Assembly: GCF_002866825.1 (NCBI RefSeq) | Contig: NZ_PKUS01000023.1 | Coordinates: forward strand, 1 to 64,000 | Length of the DNA: 64,000 bases | Direction: 5' to 3' | Origin: Pseudohalioglobus lutimaris | Lineage (GTDB): Bacteria > Pseudomonadota > Gammaproteobacteria > Pseudomonadales > Halieaceae | Shown here: positions 46,332-55,001 of the stretch, piece by piece | Layout of the letters: each line of letters opens with the position of its first letter | How positions within the stretch are numbered: position 1 is the first letter of the stretch | The notes under the pieces: model-generated | Seen by the model: the letters and a program-made list of their open reading frames with translations, nothing else | Database searches by the model: none | What the model was told of the DNA's origin: nothing | Position numbers and translations under genes: made by a program

Positions 46332-48217
46332 GTTTTTCCCTTACCCTTTTTGGCCTCTAGCCGTTCTATTAAGCGGTAATCCACGCCGCTGGAGCGCTTA
46401 ATCGTCATTCTACGGAGCAACTCAATGACCTCTGCCTTGCCGAGAGGCTTTCGAATTGTGGTGTAGTCCTCATCCTCATCTGCGTCATTTTCTGACAAGA
46501 CGACGATATACATGTTCTCTTGGCGTTTTCTAGCCTCCGGTACAAAACCGTCCACATCAATGTCCTCGATTGATTCATCTACGAGCAGAACATCCACCTC
46601 GTGTTCTGCCAGCACCGTGAGGGCTTCGATCGCAGTATCTGAATGCAGATTCACCATTTCATAGTGTGACAAGTAATCTTCGAGAACATGACGTTCGTTA
46701 TCACTCGAACCGACGATGAGCGCGATCTTTCCCTTCACGTCATACTTTTCTTCGATTAGCTTACCGCCCCGCTGTATGGGCAGCTCTACCGTGAACTCAC
46801 TGCCTACGCCTGCCTGGCTGACCACCTCTAGAGACCCACCTTGCCGCTGGATGAGTTCCCTTGCAATATATAACCCCAACCCGCTGCCCGGATGTGCACC
46901 CTCCTCCAGCTCAAAATGGGAATATCGCTCGAAGACCCGTTCCAGGTTCTCAGCCTCTATGCCGAGACCGTTGTCGCGCACCGTTATGGTAAGAAGGTCT
47001 TCGGACCCCTCTCGTTTAATCACCCTCCAGTGGACACGCACCTCGCCTTCCGGAGTAAATTTAAGTGAATTTTCCAGCAGCTTCTCCAGTACGACATCCA
47101 GCGTGCGCACATCAATTTTATATTTTGCCTGTTCTGCACTCCCTTTAGCTTCCACAAAGTAACCAAGTCGTTTTACCTCGAAACGTGGCCGGTAGAGGCC
47201 CTCTAACAGGTCAAAGTAGTCACCCAGTTCTATTTCGTTTTCAACCTCTTCCCCCCTGGCGTCACTCAGCTTGCCGAGCATGGCCAAAACCGAGAGTTTG
47301 ACGCGTTCGGCGTTGTCCAGGATCAACTGCGGGTCGACCTGCTCTGAGCCCCCTTTTTGGTTCAACTTTAGCAGCTCAACCACCTGCATGACCGGCTTGG
47401 CGATTTCCCGAGTGGCCATCTCGTAGAACGACCTTGTCTCCCTGTCTGACTGCACCGCCCGCTCGACTGCCTCTTCAAGCTCGGTTACTGCCCGTCCCTG
47501 CCTGTCCCTCGCGATATCAAGATTTGTAGACAGTTGGTTGACGCCCCTCGTAATCACATCGAATTCCGAGACGAACGGATCAGAAGAGACTTCTACGCCC
47601 GATTCACCTTCAGCGATACGGCCCAGTGCATGGGTGATCGAGGACACAGATTTCCACAGGATCCTCATCGCCATCAGAATCACCAACAGACCGAGAAGCA
47701 GAAGCACCACAATCATTGCGCGAAATTCTGAAACCAGCCGCTCCTTCTCTTTGGTCAACACGTGGGGCGACAGTTGGTAGAGGGCCATGCCCACATAGAC
47801 AGTTTTATCGCCAACCTCATCTTCGAACAGCCCATCTACCGCTGCTTCAATAAACAGTTTCTCCCTGTACTCAATGAGGCGAATCCCCTCCTCTATCGGC
47901 AGATTACTGTTTTGCGCCCTGGCGACGACGTCTCCTTCGGCATCTTCTACCTGTACGGCGAACACCAGGTCATTGCTCGCCATTGCCGCTACTATTCTTT
48001 TTATGCTTTCTTCATCTCCTACTGCCAAGGGGTACCGCAACGCTTCACTCCCCGTGGTCTTAATCATTTCCTCCATGACCGACAGGGCGACTTCCGAGGA
48101 CTTTTCGACCGCAGGGCCGAATAGTCGCCAAGATATCGAGCTGATTAAGAGCACGCCCACCAACGATGGAATGATGATGAGCGCGAAGAGCGGCATTCGT
48201 AGTCGTTTCCTAGCCAC
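46328..48217 (-). CDS. Hybrid sensor histidine kinase with degenerate phosphoacceptor and receiver
   Basis: 629 residues: membrane segment (11-33), periplasmic sensor (~34-165), second membrane segment (AMIVVLLLLGLLVILMAMRI), HAMP-like region, dimerisation helix, HATPase (LLENSLKFTPEG; DNGLGIE; GSGLGLYIA) and a C-terminal receiver. Where the His box is expected the sequence reads EMATREIAKPVM, without His. The receiver keeps VLLVDES and KPLGK but starts LIVGSSDN instead of the acidic pair. The ATP domain looks intact. It may signal without classic phosphotransfer. It overlaps the binding-protein gene by eight bases. Confidence 0.85.
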   Translation of the reverse strand: MARKRLRMPLFALIIIPSLVGVLLISSISWRLFGPAVEKSSEVALSVMEEMIKTTGSEALRYPLAVGDEESIKRIVAAMASNDLVFAVQVEDAEGDVVARAQNSNLPIEEGIRLIEYREKLFIEAAVDGLFEDEVGDKTVYVGMALYQLSPHVLTKEKERLVSEFRAMIVVLLLLGLLVILMAMRILWKSVSSITHALGRIAEGESGVEVSSDPFVSEFDVITRGVNQLSTNLDIARDRQGRAVTELEEAVERAVQSDRETRSFYEMATREIAKPVMQVVELLKLNQKGGSEQVDPQLILDNAERVKLSVLAMLGKLSDARGEEVENEIELGDYFDLLEGLYRPRFEVKRLGYFVEAKGSAEQAKYKIDVRTLDVVLEKLLENSLKFTPEGEVRVHWRVIKREGSEDLLTITVRDNGLGIEAENLERVFERYSHFELEEGAHPGSGLGLYIARELIQRQGGSLEVVSQAGVGSEFTVELPIQRGGKLIEEKYDVKGKIALIVGSSDNERHVLEDYLSHYEMVNLHSDTAIEALTVLAEHEVDVLLVDESIEDIDVDGFVPEARKRQENMYIVVLSENDADEDEDYTTIRKPLGKAEVIELLRRMTIKRSSGVDYRLIERLEAKKGKGKT

Positions 48218-49067
48218 CGTTGACCTCCGCTTCCAATGCGTGCAGTTCTTCTTCGGTGATTACCCTTCCGTACAAATTCCGAAGTACGGTTTTGTTGATA
48301 TCCACGCTGACTCGGTCGGGCTGCTTGCCGACGAGTTCGCCGCTCTGCATCAAGTGCTCGATGGAGCGAACAACAGCTTCTTCAAGCTGCTCGGGTTTGT
48401 AATAAGTGGCCGCGGCAGCTCCCTGATTAAGTAGGGAGTGGATGGAGACAATTGCGGGTTTCCGATGGCGGAAAAGTGTTTCTAGAGAGAGCCGGTAATC
48501 GGTCGCCTTAAAGATCCTGGAATCCAGTGGTAGAAGTAAGACGCCCCAACGTCCTTCGTCAATGAGCCGGCCCAGGCCCTTAGCGACCCCCTCCGGCGGA
48601 ACGGGCAGCAGTATATGAGGAACGTGCTCAGGCTTGGCTTGATCTTTAGCAAATCCACCCGACAGCATGGCTGTCTCTACGCCAGGAAAGAGAGCCTCAG
48701 CAAGACGCCCCATGGAGGACAATGGTGTGTCTGCGAAGATCGGGACCACAGGCTGACTACAGCTGGCAGCAATATCGGCAAAGCGGCTCTGATACAGGTA
48801 GGTGGCGAGAACGGGTGTCTCTCTATCTTTCTCACAGAACTCGGCTAGTCCTGCTAGTCCCACAGTAATGGCGAGATTTACCCGGCCAAGCTGGTCTGCG
48901 CTCCAATGCTCTTCCAGAAGCGCAGCCAGGCGTTCTCGGTAAGCCGCTTTACCGCCATGAATGGTGACATCGGCCGAGGCACTGGAGACAAATATCAGGG
49001 TAGCGCAGCAGACCAATGCCACTTTTGCAGCGGCTCGACGAATCCTATGTCTCCATGGGCCCAGCAC
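48210..49067 (-). CDS. Periplasmic ABC-type substrate-binding-like protein
   Basis: 285 residues from a GTG at 49067. A basic start and a signal peptide (VALVCCATLIFVSSASA) lead into a two-lobed binding-protein-like domain (VNLAITVGLAGLAEFC; PHILLPVPPEGVAKGLGRL; KPAIVSIHSLLNQGAAAATY) of the ABC_sub_bind type. No ABC transporter is nearby. Coupled to the sensor kinase, it may deliver a ligand to the kinase sensor domain. The 260 bp upstream, to 49327, show no gene. Confidence 0.72.
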   Translation of the reverse strand: MLGPWRHRIRRAAAKVALVCCATLIFVSSASADVTIHGGKAAYRERLAALLEEHWSADQLGRVNLAITVGLAGLAEFCEKDRETPVLATYLYQSRFADIAASCSQPVVPIFADTPLSSMGRLAEALFPGVETAMLSGGFAKDQAKPEHVPHILLPVPPEGVAKGLGRLIDEGRWGVLLLPLDSRIFKATDYRLSLETLFRHRKPAIVSIHSLLNQGAAAATYYKPEQLEEAVVRSIEHLMQSGELVGKQPDRVSVDINKTVLRNLYGRVITEEELHALEAEVNGG

Positions 49068-49327
49068 TAATTGTTGTTCTCGGTGGACAAGCGCATGGCT
49101 TCAACTCAGCCTGAGGAGTCCGCGGGATGGAGGGAGCCAGATGGCCAGATATGACTGTTCAGCGGTTGGGATGCTATGGGGTTAAAGGGCGTATGGGGAG
49201 GCAGATTGAACCGCCTTTGCAACGAATTGATGTGGACCTTCCTGCCTTCCTTGCTCACAGATCACTATCATCCTGATCATTATTTTCATCACAGTGTAGA
49301 AGTTTGTGCGTAGTCCCGCACCCTCCC

Positions 49328-50287
49328 CTAACCGCAGTACACAGCCACAATACTCAGGCGCTCATGCCCTAACTCGCGGCTGATCGCCTGCCGCGCTATC
49401 TCGTCTTTTTCCCGCTCTTGTGGACTGAGTTCGCGGCGATTGGGACCGCCGGCGGCGGGACATGGCCGGCCGGTTAAATCTTCATAACGGGTATGGGCAT
49501 AGGCATGGCGAAGACCGTGGTTCTTGTCCAACCCCGCCTTACTGGTGTTACGCTCGTAGGTGCGCATCTGCTGGTAGTAGTTCTTGTTCGAAGGGATCAA
49601 TGCGCCGCCGCCGGCGAAGGCGCGCACTTCATCAAGCAGCTGTCGCTGCGCCGCGGTGCGTACTGGAATTTCTCGCGCCTTGCCCCCTTTAGTCCAGCTC
49701 GCCTTGAGGACAATTTTTTCCCCCTTGTCCGCGTAGCTGGGGCTGAATTTGATCGCCTCTTCCCGACGTAGGCCGAAGCTTTCCTGCAACTTCAGCGAGT
49801 ATCTTGTGTGGTGGTCAGTGACCTTTTCGAGGCGCTCCGCATCCAGAGACCGGGTCTTATCTTCACCCGTGACATAAACGCGACGCTCTATGTGGTAGTG
49901 ATCATTACTCCTGGCAACGACGGCCGGTTTACCCACTTTATCCGCCCACCAGCGAACGTGGGAAAGCCGATTTTTAATGGTGCCTGGAGTCAACTCCTGG
50001 GCCTGCCAATGTGCGACAAGCGCTTCCACGTGTTTCGGTTTCAGGCCTGCCGGTTGCATCTTGCGGTAGCCCAAATCGTGGAGCGTATTGGCCGTTTGCT
50101 GGAGGATGGCATGGCGTGTTGCCTGGGTGGAGTGAGATCCTTCCCGGCTATCGAAAACGAGCTTTTTCAGCCCGAAATTGAGATCACGCAATCGCCTCTC
50201 CCCTGCCTCACTTAGATGCCTATTTTCGCCGCCAACAACCACTGTTTTTTCACCCGATTGTTGGCGTAATGTGTCCTCCGTTTTCAC
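49328..50287 (-). CDS. Tyrosine recombinase, plasmid/ICE integrase-like
   Basis: 319 residues from a GTG at 50287. An N-terminal helical core-binding domain (about 40-150) precedes the catalytic domain: Arg in GLRREEAIKF, Lys in SWTKGGKAREIPV, HGLRHAYAH, LGHERLSIVAVYCG (His-Glu-Arg, then the Tyr close to the end). This matches the integrase family common on PFGI-like elements and large plasmids, where it may resolve multimers. The transcript would begin with a long hairpin-rich leader. Confidence 0.85.
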   Translation of the reverse strand: MKTEDTLRQQSGEKTVVVGGENRHLSEAGERRLRDLNFGLKKLVFDSREGSHSTQATRHAILQQTANTLHDLGYRKMQPAGLKPKHVEALVAHWQAQELTPGTIKNRLSHVRWWADKVGKPAVVARSNDHYHIERRVYVTGEDKTRSLDAERLEKVTDHHTRYSLKLQESFGLRREEAIKFSPSYADKGEKIVLKASWTKGGKAREIPVRTAAQRQLLDEVRAFAGGGALIPSNKNYYQQMRTYERNTSKAGLDKNHGLRHAYAHTRYEDLTGRPCPAAGGPNRRELSPQEREKDEIARQAISRELGHERLSIVAVYCG

Positions 50288-50394
50288 GCCGCTGTCCGAC
50301 CGGATTTATTCTTCGTACTGATCCGTTCGGTAAGTTTTCATGCTCACAAGGTCGTCATAGCGACGCTTGTTCCTGCCAGGCAGGGAACGAGCTG

Positions 50395-50706
50395 AAAGCG
50401 TTTTCTTGTTGCCTGAACCATCAGGCAGAGGTGTGTTCACCTGTTGGGAATCGGTCACCTCATTGCGGTCTGGGCTATACCCTGGACAGCGGTTTTGCTG
50501 CGATTATCGGTGCAGCGCCGATGTACCTTTTAGCGTCTTTTCCTCCTCTTCTGTGCGATGAACATGCATTGCAGGCAGAAGCGCGCACCCATTGGGTGAA
50601 CGCTTCTACCCTCCGGGTGTGCGTCGGCGGAGCCGACGTTGTCAGTCGCCAAACGGCTGACAAGATGCAGGGTGTCCCTGCTGCGAGATGCTACTTACAG
50701 TAGCCA
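50395..50706 (-). ncRNA. Hairpin-array leader upstream of the integrase gene
   Basis: At least seven short inverted repeats follow one another: GCCTGA-ACCA-TCAGGC, CACCCATTGGGTG, ACCC-TCC-GGGT, GTCGGC-GGA-GCCGAC, GTCAG...CTGAC, GCAGGG-TGT-CCCTGC (50667-50681) and GCTACT-TAC-AGTAGC (50690-50704), as read on the plus strand. The last two form a module repeated at 61.98 and 63.31 kb. The region is 110-420 bases upstream of the leftward integrase gene and contains no ORF I trust. A structured 5' leader is the simplest reading; single-strand DNA structures are another. Confidence 0.6.
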
Positions 50707-51002
50707 GTCTGCGCCGCCATTCTATGGCGACTTTTTTGAGGTAGTCAATGGTGAATTTTTGGGCATCACTTGTTTGTCATGCCATTTTCGGGCGTCACAC
50801 GCCCGCAAGGCCCCGGGAACCGGGGCTATTGGCACGCCAGGCGTCTGGCGTCACTACCCCTAATTGGGGTTCGTGCCTCACCCGTAGTGACGCCAGGGCG
50901 TGCCCTCAGGCCAAAGCCTGACTGGGCGTTGCACCCGAGTCCCCGCGCTACCCTCCATACCCTGTTCATGGTCGACAGCAAGCCAAACCAAACCCTCCCG
51001 CG

Positions 51003-51056
51003 AAAGGTGCCCTACTATGTCGTTCGTGATTTTGAGCCGACCCGAGCTGTGGATAA
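51003..51056. repeat. Orphan iteron and DnaA box away from the origin
   Basis: AAAGGTGCCCTACTATGTCG (51003 on) plus TTCGT matches the last iteron of the origin at 54920-54944 in 24 of 25 bases. TGTGGATAA, a perfect DnaA box on the minus strand, follows at 51048-51056. No rep gene is next to it. It may help in copy-number control by pairing with the origin, or be a remnant of a second origin. Confidence 0.7.
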
Positions 51057-51072
51057 CTTCGGGGCCAATCAC

Positions 51073-52119
51073 TCAATCCAGGGTGGTCAGATTCTCAATG
51101 ACAAAGCGCCCCACTGGCGGCGGATCTGACCACAGCACTGAGGCGTCTTCCAGCACATAGCCCCTAACCCGAGGATCGCGCTGGCGCAATTTCCCGCGAA
51201 AGAGCTGGCGCCCTTCAGAAGTGCGCTTATACACCTTCAGGCGATCGAAGCGGTTCTTCACCCGCTTCACATCGGCGTCCAATGCCAGGCGCTCAATGCA
51301 CCACTCGAAGGCTGCCGGATATTCCAGGAAGGTTCGTCCATCGCGATCGACCTGCACCGCATCCCGAGGCTGGTTAAAGGACAGTGAACCATCCTGGAGG
51401 CCTTCGCGCAGCGCGGCCAACATGGCCCTTCCCGAGCCCGGAGCTGGTTTGCTTTCAGCGGGTTGCTTCATACGCGTGCCAGGGCCCGGCTGAGCGGCCT
51501 CACTGCCCGGTTCGCTTGCCACGTTTTCAGCCTGGGCCTGGGGTCTCTGTTGGGCCCACTGTTTGTCGCGGATGGCCGCGGCGTAGAGACCGCCGATCTC
51601 CGAGTGCTCGAAGAAGCCCAGCCAGTCTTCCCACACCATCGCATCTTCCTGCAGTCGTGCAAGACCATCTGCGGTGAGGATGCGTGCGGCGGCGCTCGCC
51701 GGCAATGTTTGGTCATCGCCATCGTGGGCCAGCAGGCAGTCAACGGCCATGGCAGTGATCAGCGCGTAGGTATAGACGATCTCGTATTTGCGGTAATCGC
51801 TGCCCGGGCGCTTGAGGGGCAAGCGCAATGACCAACGATAATGGCAAGCGGCCGTGGTGTTGTTCAGCAGCGCGATCACTGTCGCCTCGGCCTCAGTATC
51901 TTGCTGGACTTTCTTCAAGGCAGACAACAGAGCGACGTAGACCGGAACGATGTTTTCTTCGAAAGCCCGGCGGTCGTGAGTGGCCTCCGCTTCCCACAGG
52001 CCCGAGATCGCCTGATTGAGTTCTAGGGCCCTGCTGGCCTTGGAGCGGCCAGCGGGGAATGAGGTAGCGCCCCGTCCTCCCCTACCCTTCAGGCGAGCCA
52101 GAAAACGCCTCAGGGGCAC
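51073..52119 (-). CDS. TraI_2 C-terminal-domain-like protein (MobH relaxase-related)
   Basis: 348 residues from a GTG at 52119. The C-terminal ~130 residues (AMLAALREGLQDGSLSFNQP; RVKNRFDRLKVYKRTSEGR; RDPRVRGYVLEDASVLWSDP) resemble the C-terminal domain of MobH relaxases (TraI of SXT). The N-terminal half is helical and shows neither the His-rich nor the HD metal motif of the relaxase domain, and the linker is Ala/Pro/Gln-rich. It may be an accessory or a reduced relaxase; the true relaxase may lie outside the window. It lies just downstream of ParB. Confidence 0.5.
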   Translation of the reverse strand: MPLRRFLARLKGRGGRGATSFPAGRSKASRALELNQAISGLWEAEATHDRRAFEENIVPVYVALLSALKKVQQDTEAEATVIALLNNTTAACHYRWSLRLPLKRPGSDYRKYEIVYTYALITAMAVDCLLAHDGDDQTLPASAAARILTADGLARLQEDAMVWEDWLGFFEHSEIGGLYAAAIRDKQWAQQRPQAQAENVASEPGSEAAQPGPGTRMKQPAESKPAPGSGRAMLAALREGLQDGSLSFNQPRDAVQVDRDGRTFLEYPAAFEWCIERLALDADVKRVKNRFDRLKVYKRTSEGRQLFRGKLRQRDPRVRGYVLEDASVLWSDPPPVGRFVIENLTTLD

Positions 52120-52313
52120 GTAGCGATCCCTGGCGTCATCGGCGTGCTAGTTGGCCGAGGGCGCTCCTGAGCGCCCTTAGAGGCCTCTGCGCTATTCAAG
52201 ACGCTCCACCCTGCCCCGTTTTCAGCTACTCCGAGGCTTTCTTGCGGCTGTTTCTGCTGGAGAGAATCCATAATATCCTTTTAAATCAATATGTTATGAG
52301 TGTTAACCATTGG

Positions 52314-53297
52314 TTAACTCTCTGCAGTGGTGGCCAGCATGTCCCTGACCGCCTCATTGAGGATCGATTCTGCCTTGTCCCCTGCCCTTTTCGCAAAGTC
52401 CGCTTCGATGGTCAGGGTCAGTTTGCCATTGGGCCGGCTCGTTGTAGTCACCAGTCGCTTACTGCCGTGCTTGAAGTAGACCTTTTCTTTGGCGCTCGGC
52501 TTGCTGGCCCTGGTCGCCGCCGCGGCCTTTAGCTCGGTCAGAATGCGCGGCAATGCGACGCCCTCCTCGCTTCCAAGTTCAAGCGCCTTGTTGATCACCT
52601 TGCTGGCTGACTTCTTGTCCTCGAGTAAGACCTGCAGTTCGAGAGCTTTCTGAGTGCTCAACTCTCGCGTGTGGGGTTTGAGCAGTTCCCTCACCTCGTC
52701 GACGTGAAACAAACGCGCCGCTTTCATCAGTTTGGAGATGTACGGTTTCTTGACCCTCAATGAGTCTGCCAGTTCTGTTTGTGTCTTGAAGACCCCGGCG
52801 CGGATGAGTTCATCGAAGGACAGCGCTTTTTCAAATTCGCTGATGTCCTCTGACTCTTCGTTCTCGACGTGCATCAGCAACGCGCATTCCTGGTCGCTGG
52901 CGTCGGTGACTCTGGCCTTGAACTTGGCGCCATCAATTTGCGAGGCCGCATAGCATCGACGCATACCGAAGATGACTTCGTAATCGATGCCCTCCTCGCC
53001 CTTCACTTCCCGTACCAGGCCCAGCTCCTGTTGCCCTTCCTTGCGAATGGATTCGATCAGCGAGCTACAGGCATCCGGGGTCAGCCAGGCGTCCGGGCGG
53101 TTGTGGTGAGCCCAGGGGCGACATTTCCCCGGATCGATCTCTTTGTACTTCAAGGTGCGCTGGATGGCGGTATTTGTGCCCTGGACGGCATCGACCGCTG
53201 GAATGACAGGATCTGAAGGCGTCTGCACTTTTTGGGTCGGAGCTTCGGAACCACGCGTATTGCTTTTGACCAGTTCTGACAACTTAGGCTTTTTCAT
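52314..53297 (-). CDS. parB: ParB-family plasmid partition protein
   Basis: 327 residues. It has the ParB N-domain (KYKEIDPGKCRPWAHHNRPD; SIRKEGQQELGLVRE; YEVIFGMRRCYAA), a helix-turn-helix (KTQTELADSLRVKKPYISKL) and a long C-terminal region, as in P1/P7-type ParB. It binds the centromere and stimulates ParA. The start overlaps the parA stop by four bases. The 190 bp downstream hold no gene. Confidence 0.88.
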   Translation of the reverse strand: MKKPKLSELVKSNTRGSEAPTQKVQTPSDPVIPAVDAVQGTNTAIQRTLKYKEIDPGKCRPWAHHNRPDAWLTPDACSSLIESIRKEGQQELGLVREVKGEEGIDYEVIFGMRRCYAASQIDGAKFKARVTDASDQECALLMHVENEESEDISEFEKALSFDELIRAGVFKTQTELADSLRVKKPYISKLMKAARLFHVDEVRELLKPHTRELSTQKALELQVLLEDKKSASKVINKALELGSEEGVALPRILTELKAAAATRASKPSAKEKVYFKHGSKRLVTTTSRPNGKLTLTIEADFAKRAGDKAESILNEAVRDMLATTAES

Positions 53298-54448
53298 GAC
53301 GCTTGATCCTCCCAGGATTTCCTTATGAGTCCTTCGATCTCTCCGAACACCTCATCGAGCATGTCCATGACCGCATTGTCGCGTTCGCCTTTGGGTAGAT
53401 CGTATAGGGTTTGGTATAGGCTCGCTGCGTTGGGTATCTGTGACGTCGATGAGAAGATGCTACGCAGCATGGACATGCCGAATCGGTCGCGCATGATGTC
53501 AAGGAAGTCCATCTGGCGGCCTTTGTTTTTCTCCACTTTGGTTGGCATGACCTTGATGAAGTCGAATTTCTTACCTGGGGTGATCGATTCCACCACGCGT
53601 TTGACCATCTTGAAATACTGCGCGGTGGAAGCAAAGTCATAGAGACTTGGCGGTGTCGGCACCACAACAGCGTCCGCAGCAGCCAGGATGTTAATTGAAA
53701 TCATGCCCAGGGCAGGGGGGCTGTCCATCAACACAATATCGTAATTCGCTTCAACCGTACGGATGCCTTCCCGCAGTTCCTGGTAGTACGACAGCCGCTC
53801 TTCTGGTGTCTCGGCGTGGGTCACGGCATTGAATAACCCGAACTCCACCTCGTACCAGGGCAGACAGGAGGGCACCAGGTCGATACCCGGGAAGTAGGTT
53901 TGCTTGATCGCGTAGTCAATGGAGTCCTTAGTGCCGTCGATATACAGTGCCATCGTGTCTTTTTCGGTGAAGGCATGATCGGGGATGTAGCCGAAGCTGC
54001 TGGTGGCGGAGGCCTGGGGATCACAATCGACGATCAATACCCGGTAGCCGCGGATCGCCAGGTACTGGGCAAAATACACTGTACTTACGGACTTAGCGAC
54101 GCCGCCTTTAAAGCTCTGCATTGAGAGGACCTTGCAGCTTTGTCCTGGCTTGCGTCGGGGCGAGGTACCGAAGATGTCCCTGAGCTCGTTGATTTGTTCC
54201 AGGGTGTAGCCTTTGACCCGGCCGGATTTCTCATGGCGTGCGGGGATGACAGGGCGGTTTGGGTCGCTTTCCTGGCGGGATAGGGTGGTACGGGATCGCT
54301 GTACCATTGTCTCAGCTTCTGCCACACTGAAGTGACGCTCCAGCTGCTTCTCCAGCTTGGGTGACATACCATGATCTTTGAGCACTTCCAGAGTGTCTTC
54401 ACACTTGGTAATGATCTCTTCGAGTTGCTCGATTCCTGGGGAAAACAT
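53294..54448 (-). CDS. parA: ParA-family partition ATPase (type Ia)
   Basis: 384 residues. The N-terminal ~100 have a MerR-like helix-turn-helix (FSVAEAETMVQRSRTTLSRQ) and KGYTLEQINELRDIFG, typical of type Ia ParA that represses its own promoter. The deviant Walker A is KGGVAKSVSTVY (about 115-126), followed by VLIVDCDPQASAT and LMDSPPALGMI. It drives plasmid segregation with ParB. A shared 13-bp box lies about 76 bases upstream of the start. Confidence 0.92.
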   Translation of the reverse strand: MFSPGIEQLEEIITKCEDTLEVLKDHGMSPKLEKQLERHFSVAEAETMVQRSRTTLSRQESDPNRPVIPARHEKSGRVKGYTLEQINELRDIFGTSPRRKPGQSCKVLSMQSFKGGVAKSVSTVYFAQYLAIRGYRVLIVDCDPQASATSSFGYIPDHAFTEKDTMALYIDGTKDSIDYAIKQTYFPGIDLVPSCLPWYEVEFGLFNAVTHAETPEERLSYYQELREGIRTVEANYDIVLMDSPPALGMISINILAAADAVVVPTPPSLYDFASTAQYFKMVKRVVESITPGKKFDFIKVMPTKVEKNKGRQMDFLDIMRDRFGMSMLRSIFSSTSQIPNAASLYQTLYDLPKGERDNAVMDMLDEVFGEIEGLIRKSWEDQAS

Positions 54449-54523
54449 TGTTGGCTCCGTATTTTTCTCTTAATGGTGAATTATTTTCATTTAATCACAA
54501 ATAAACTCGCCATTTAAGTTCAA

Positions 54524-54536
54524 GTTTCTTACGTTA
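54524..54536. promoter_or_regulatory. Shared 13-bp box, copy 1 (upstream of parA)
   Basis: GTTTCTTACGTTA on the plus strand, TAACGTAAGAAAC in the direction of parA. Identical copies lie at 62067-62079 and 63394-63406, each upstream of a leftward operon. Here it touches TTGAAC, a possible -35 element. Probably the site of a common regulator. Confidence 0.6.
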
Positions 54537-54654
54537 AGGTTTTTGTAGCATGACGTGGCTGAAATCCTTCTTCGGACACTAATTTTTCCCCTGATAGATA
54601 CAGTTGTATTTATCTTTGTTATTAAACCCTGTTATTTAATCTTGTTATTGGAAG

Positions 54655-54944
54655 TTATCCACAAGCCCCGAAAGCCTTATATAGCAAGGGTTTGCGGGAG
54701 GAGGGCGGTTGTAAAGGTGCCCTGATGTGTCGTTAAAGGTGCCCAGGAATGTCGTAAGGGTGACACGTCTTGTCGTTAAAGGTGCCCCAAAGCGTCGTTG
54801 TAATTTTAACCACTGGTCGCTCCCCTAATGGTCCAATTTTTGACCTAACGACGCTTTATGGCACCTTTGTTCCTGCCAGTTTTGGCTTCCGATTAACCGT
54901 ATTTCGGGGCGTTTCTACTAAAGGTGCCCTATTATGTCGTTCGT
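54655..54944. other. oriV: Iteron-type replication origin
   Basis: A perfect DnaA box (TTATCCACA, 54655-54663) lies beside an AT-rich stretch (54470-54655). It is followed by 22-bp iterons of form AAAGGTGCCC-N5-TGTCGTT at 54713, 54735, 54756 (degenerate) and 54778, one inverted at 54847-54868, and another direct copy at 54920-54941. The rep gene starts 58 bases on. The pattern is that of Rep_3 plasmids, where Rep binds iterons to open the AT-rich part and to limit copy number. Confidence 0.88.
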
Positions 54945-55001
54945 CCCAGGGATTGCCTTGCCAGTGCGATCAATCTATATTGGTGCCATTAAGAATAACG
55001 G

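Noticed and set aside
49462-50215. Plus-strand frames opposite the second integrase
   Set aside because: Shadows; the minus frame carries all tyrosine recombinase catalytic residues.
50395-50706. CRISPR array
   Set aside because: The inverted repeats here differ from each other and have no regular spacers; they are separate hairpins.
50367-50863. Plus-strand frames of 62-144 codons in the integrase leader
   Set aside because: They run through the hairpin array, lack ribosome sites and have unlike compositions.
54713-54799. CRISPR-like reading of the 22-bp direct repeats
   Set aside because: The units are contiguous and next to a rep gene and a DnaA box, so they are iterons.
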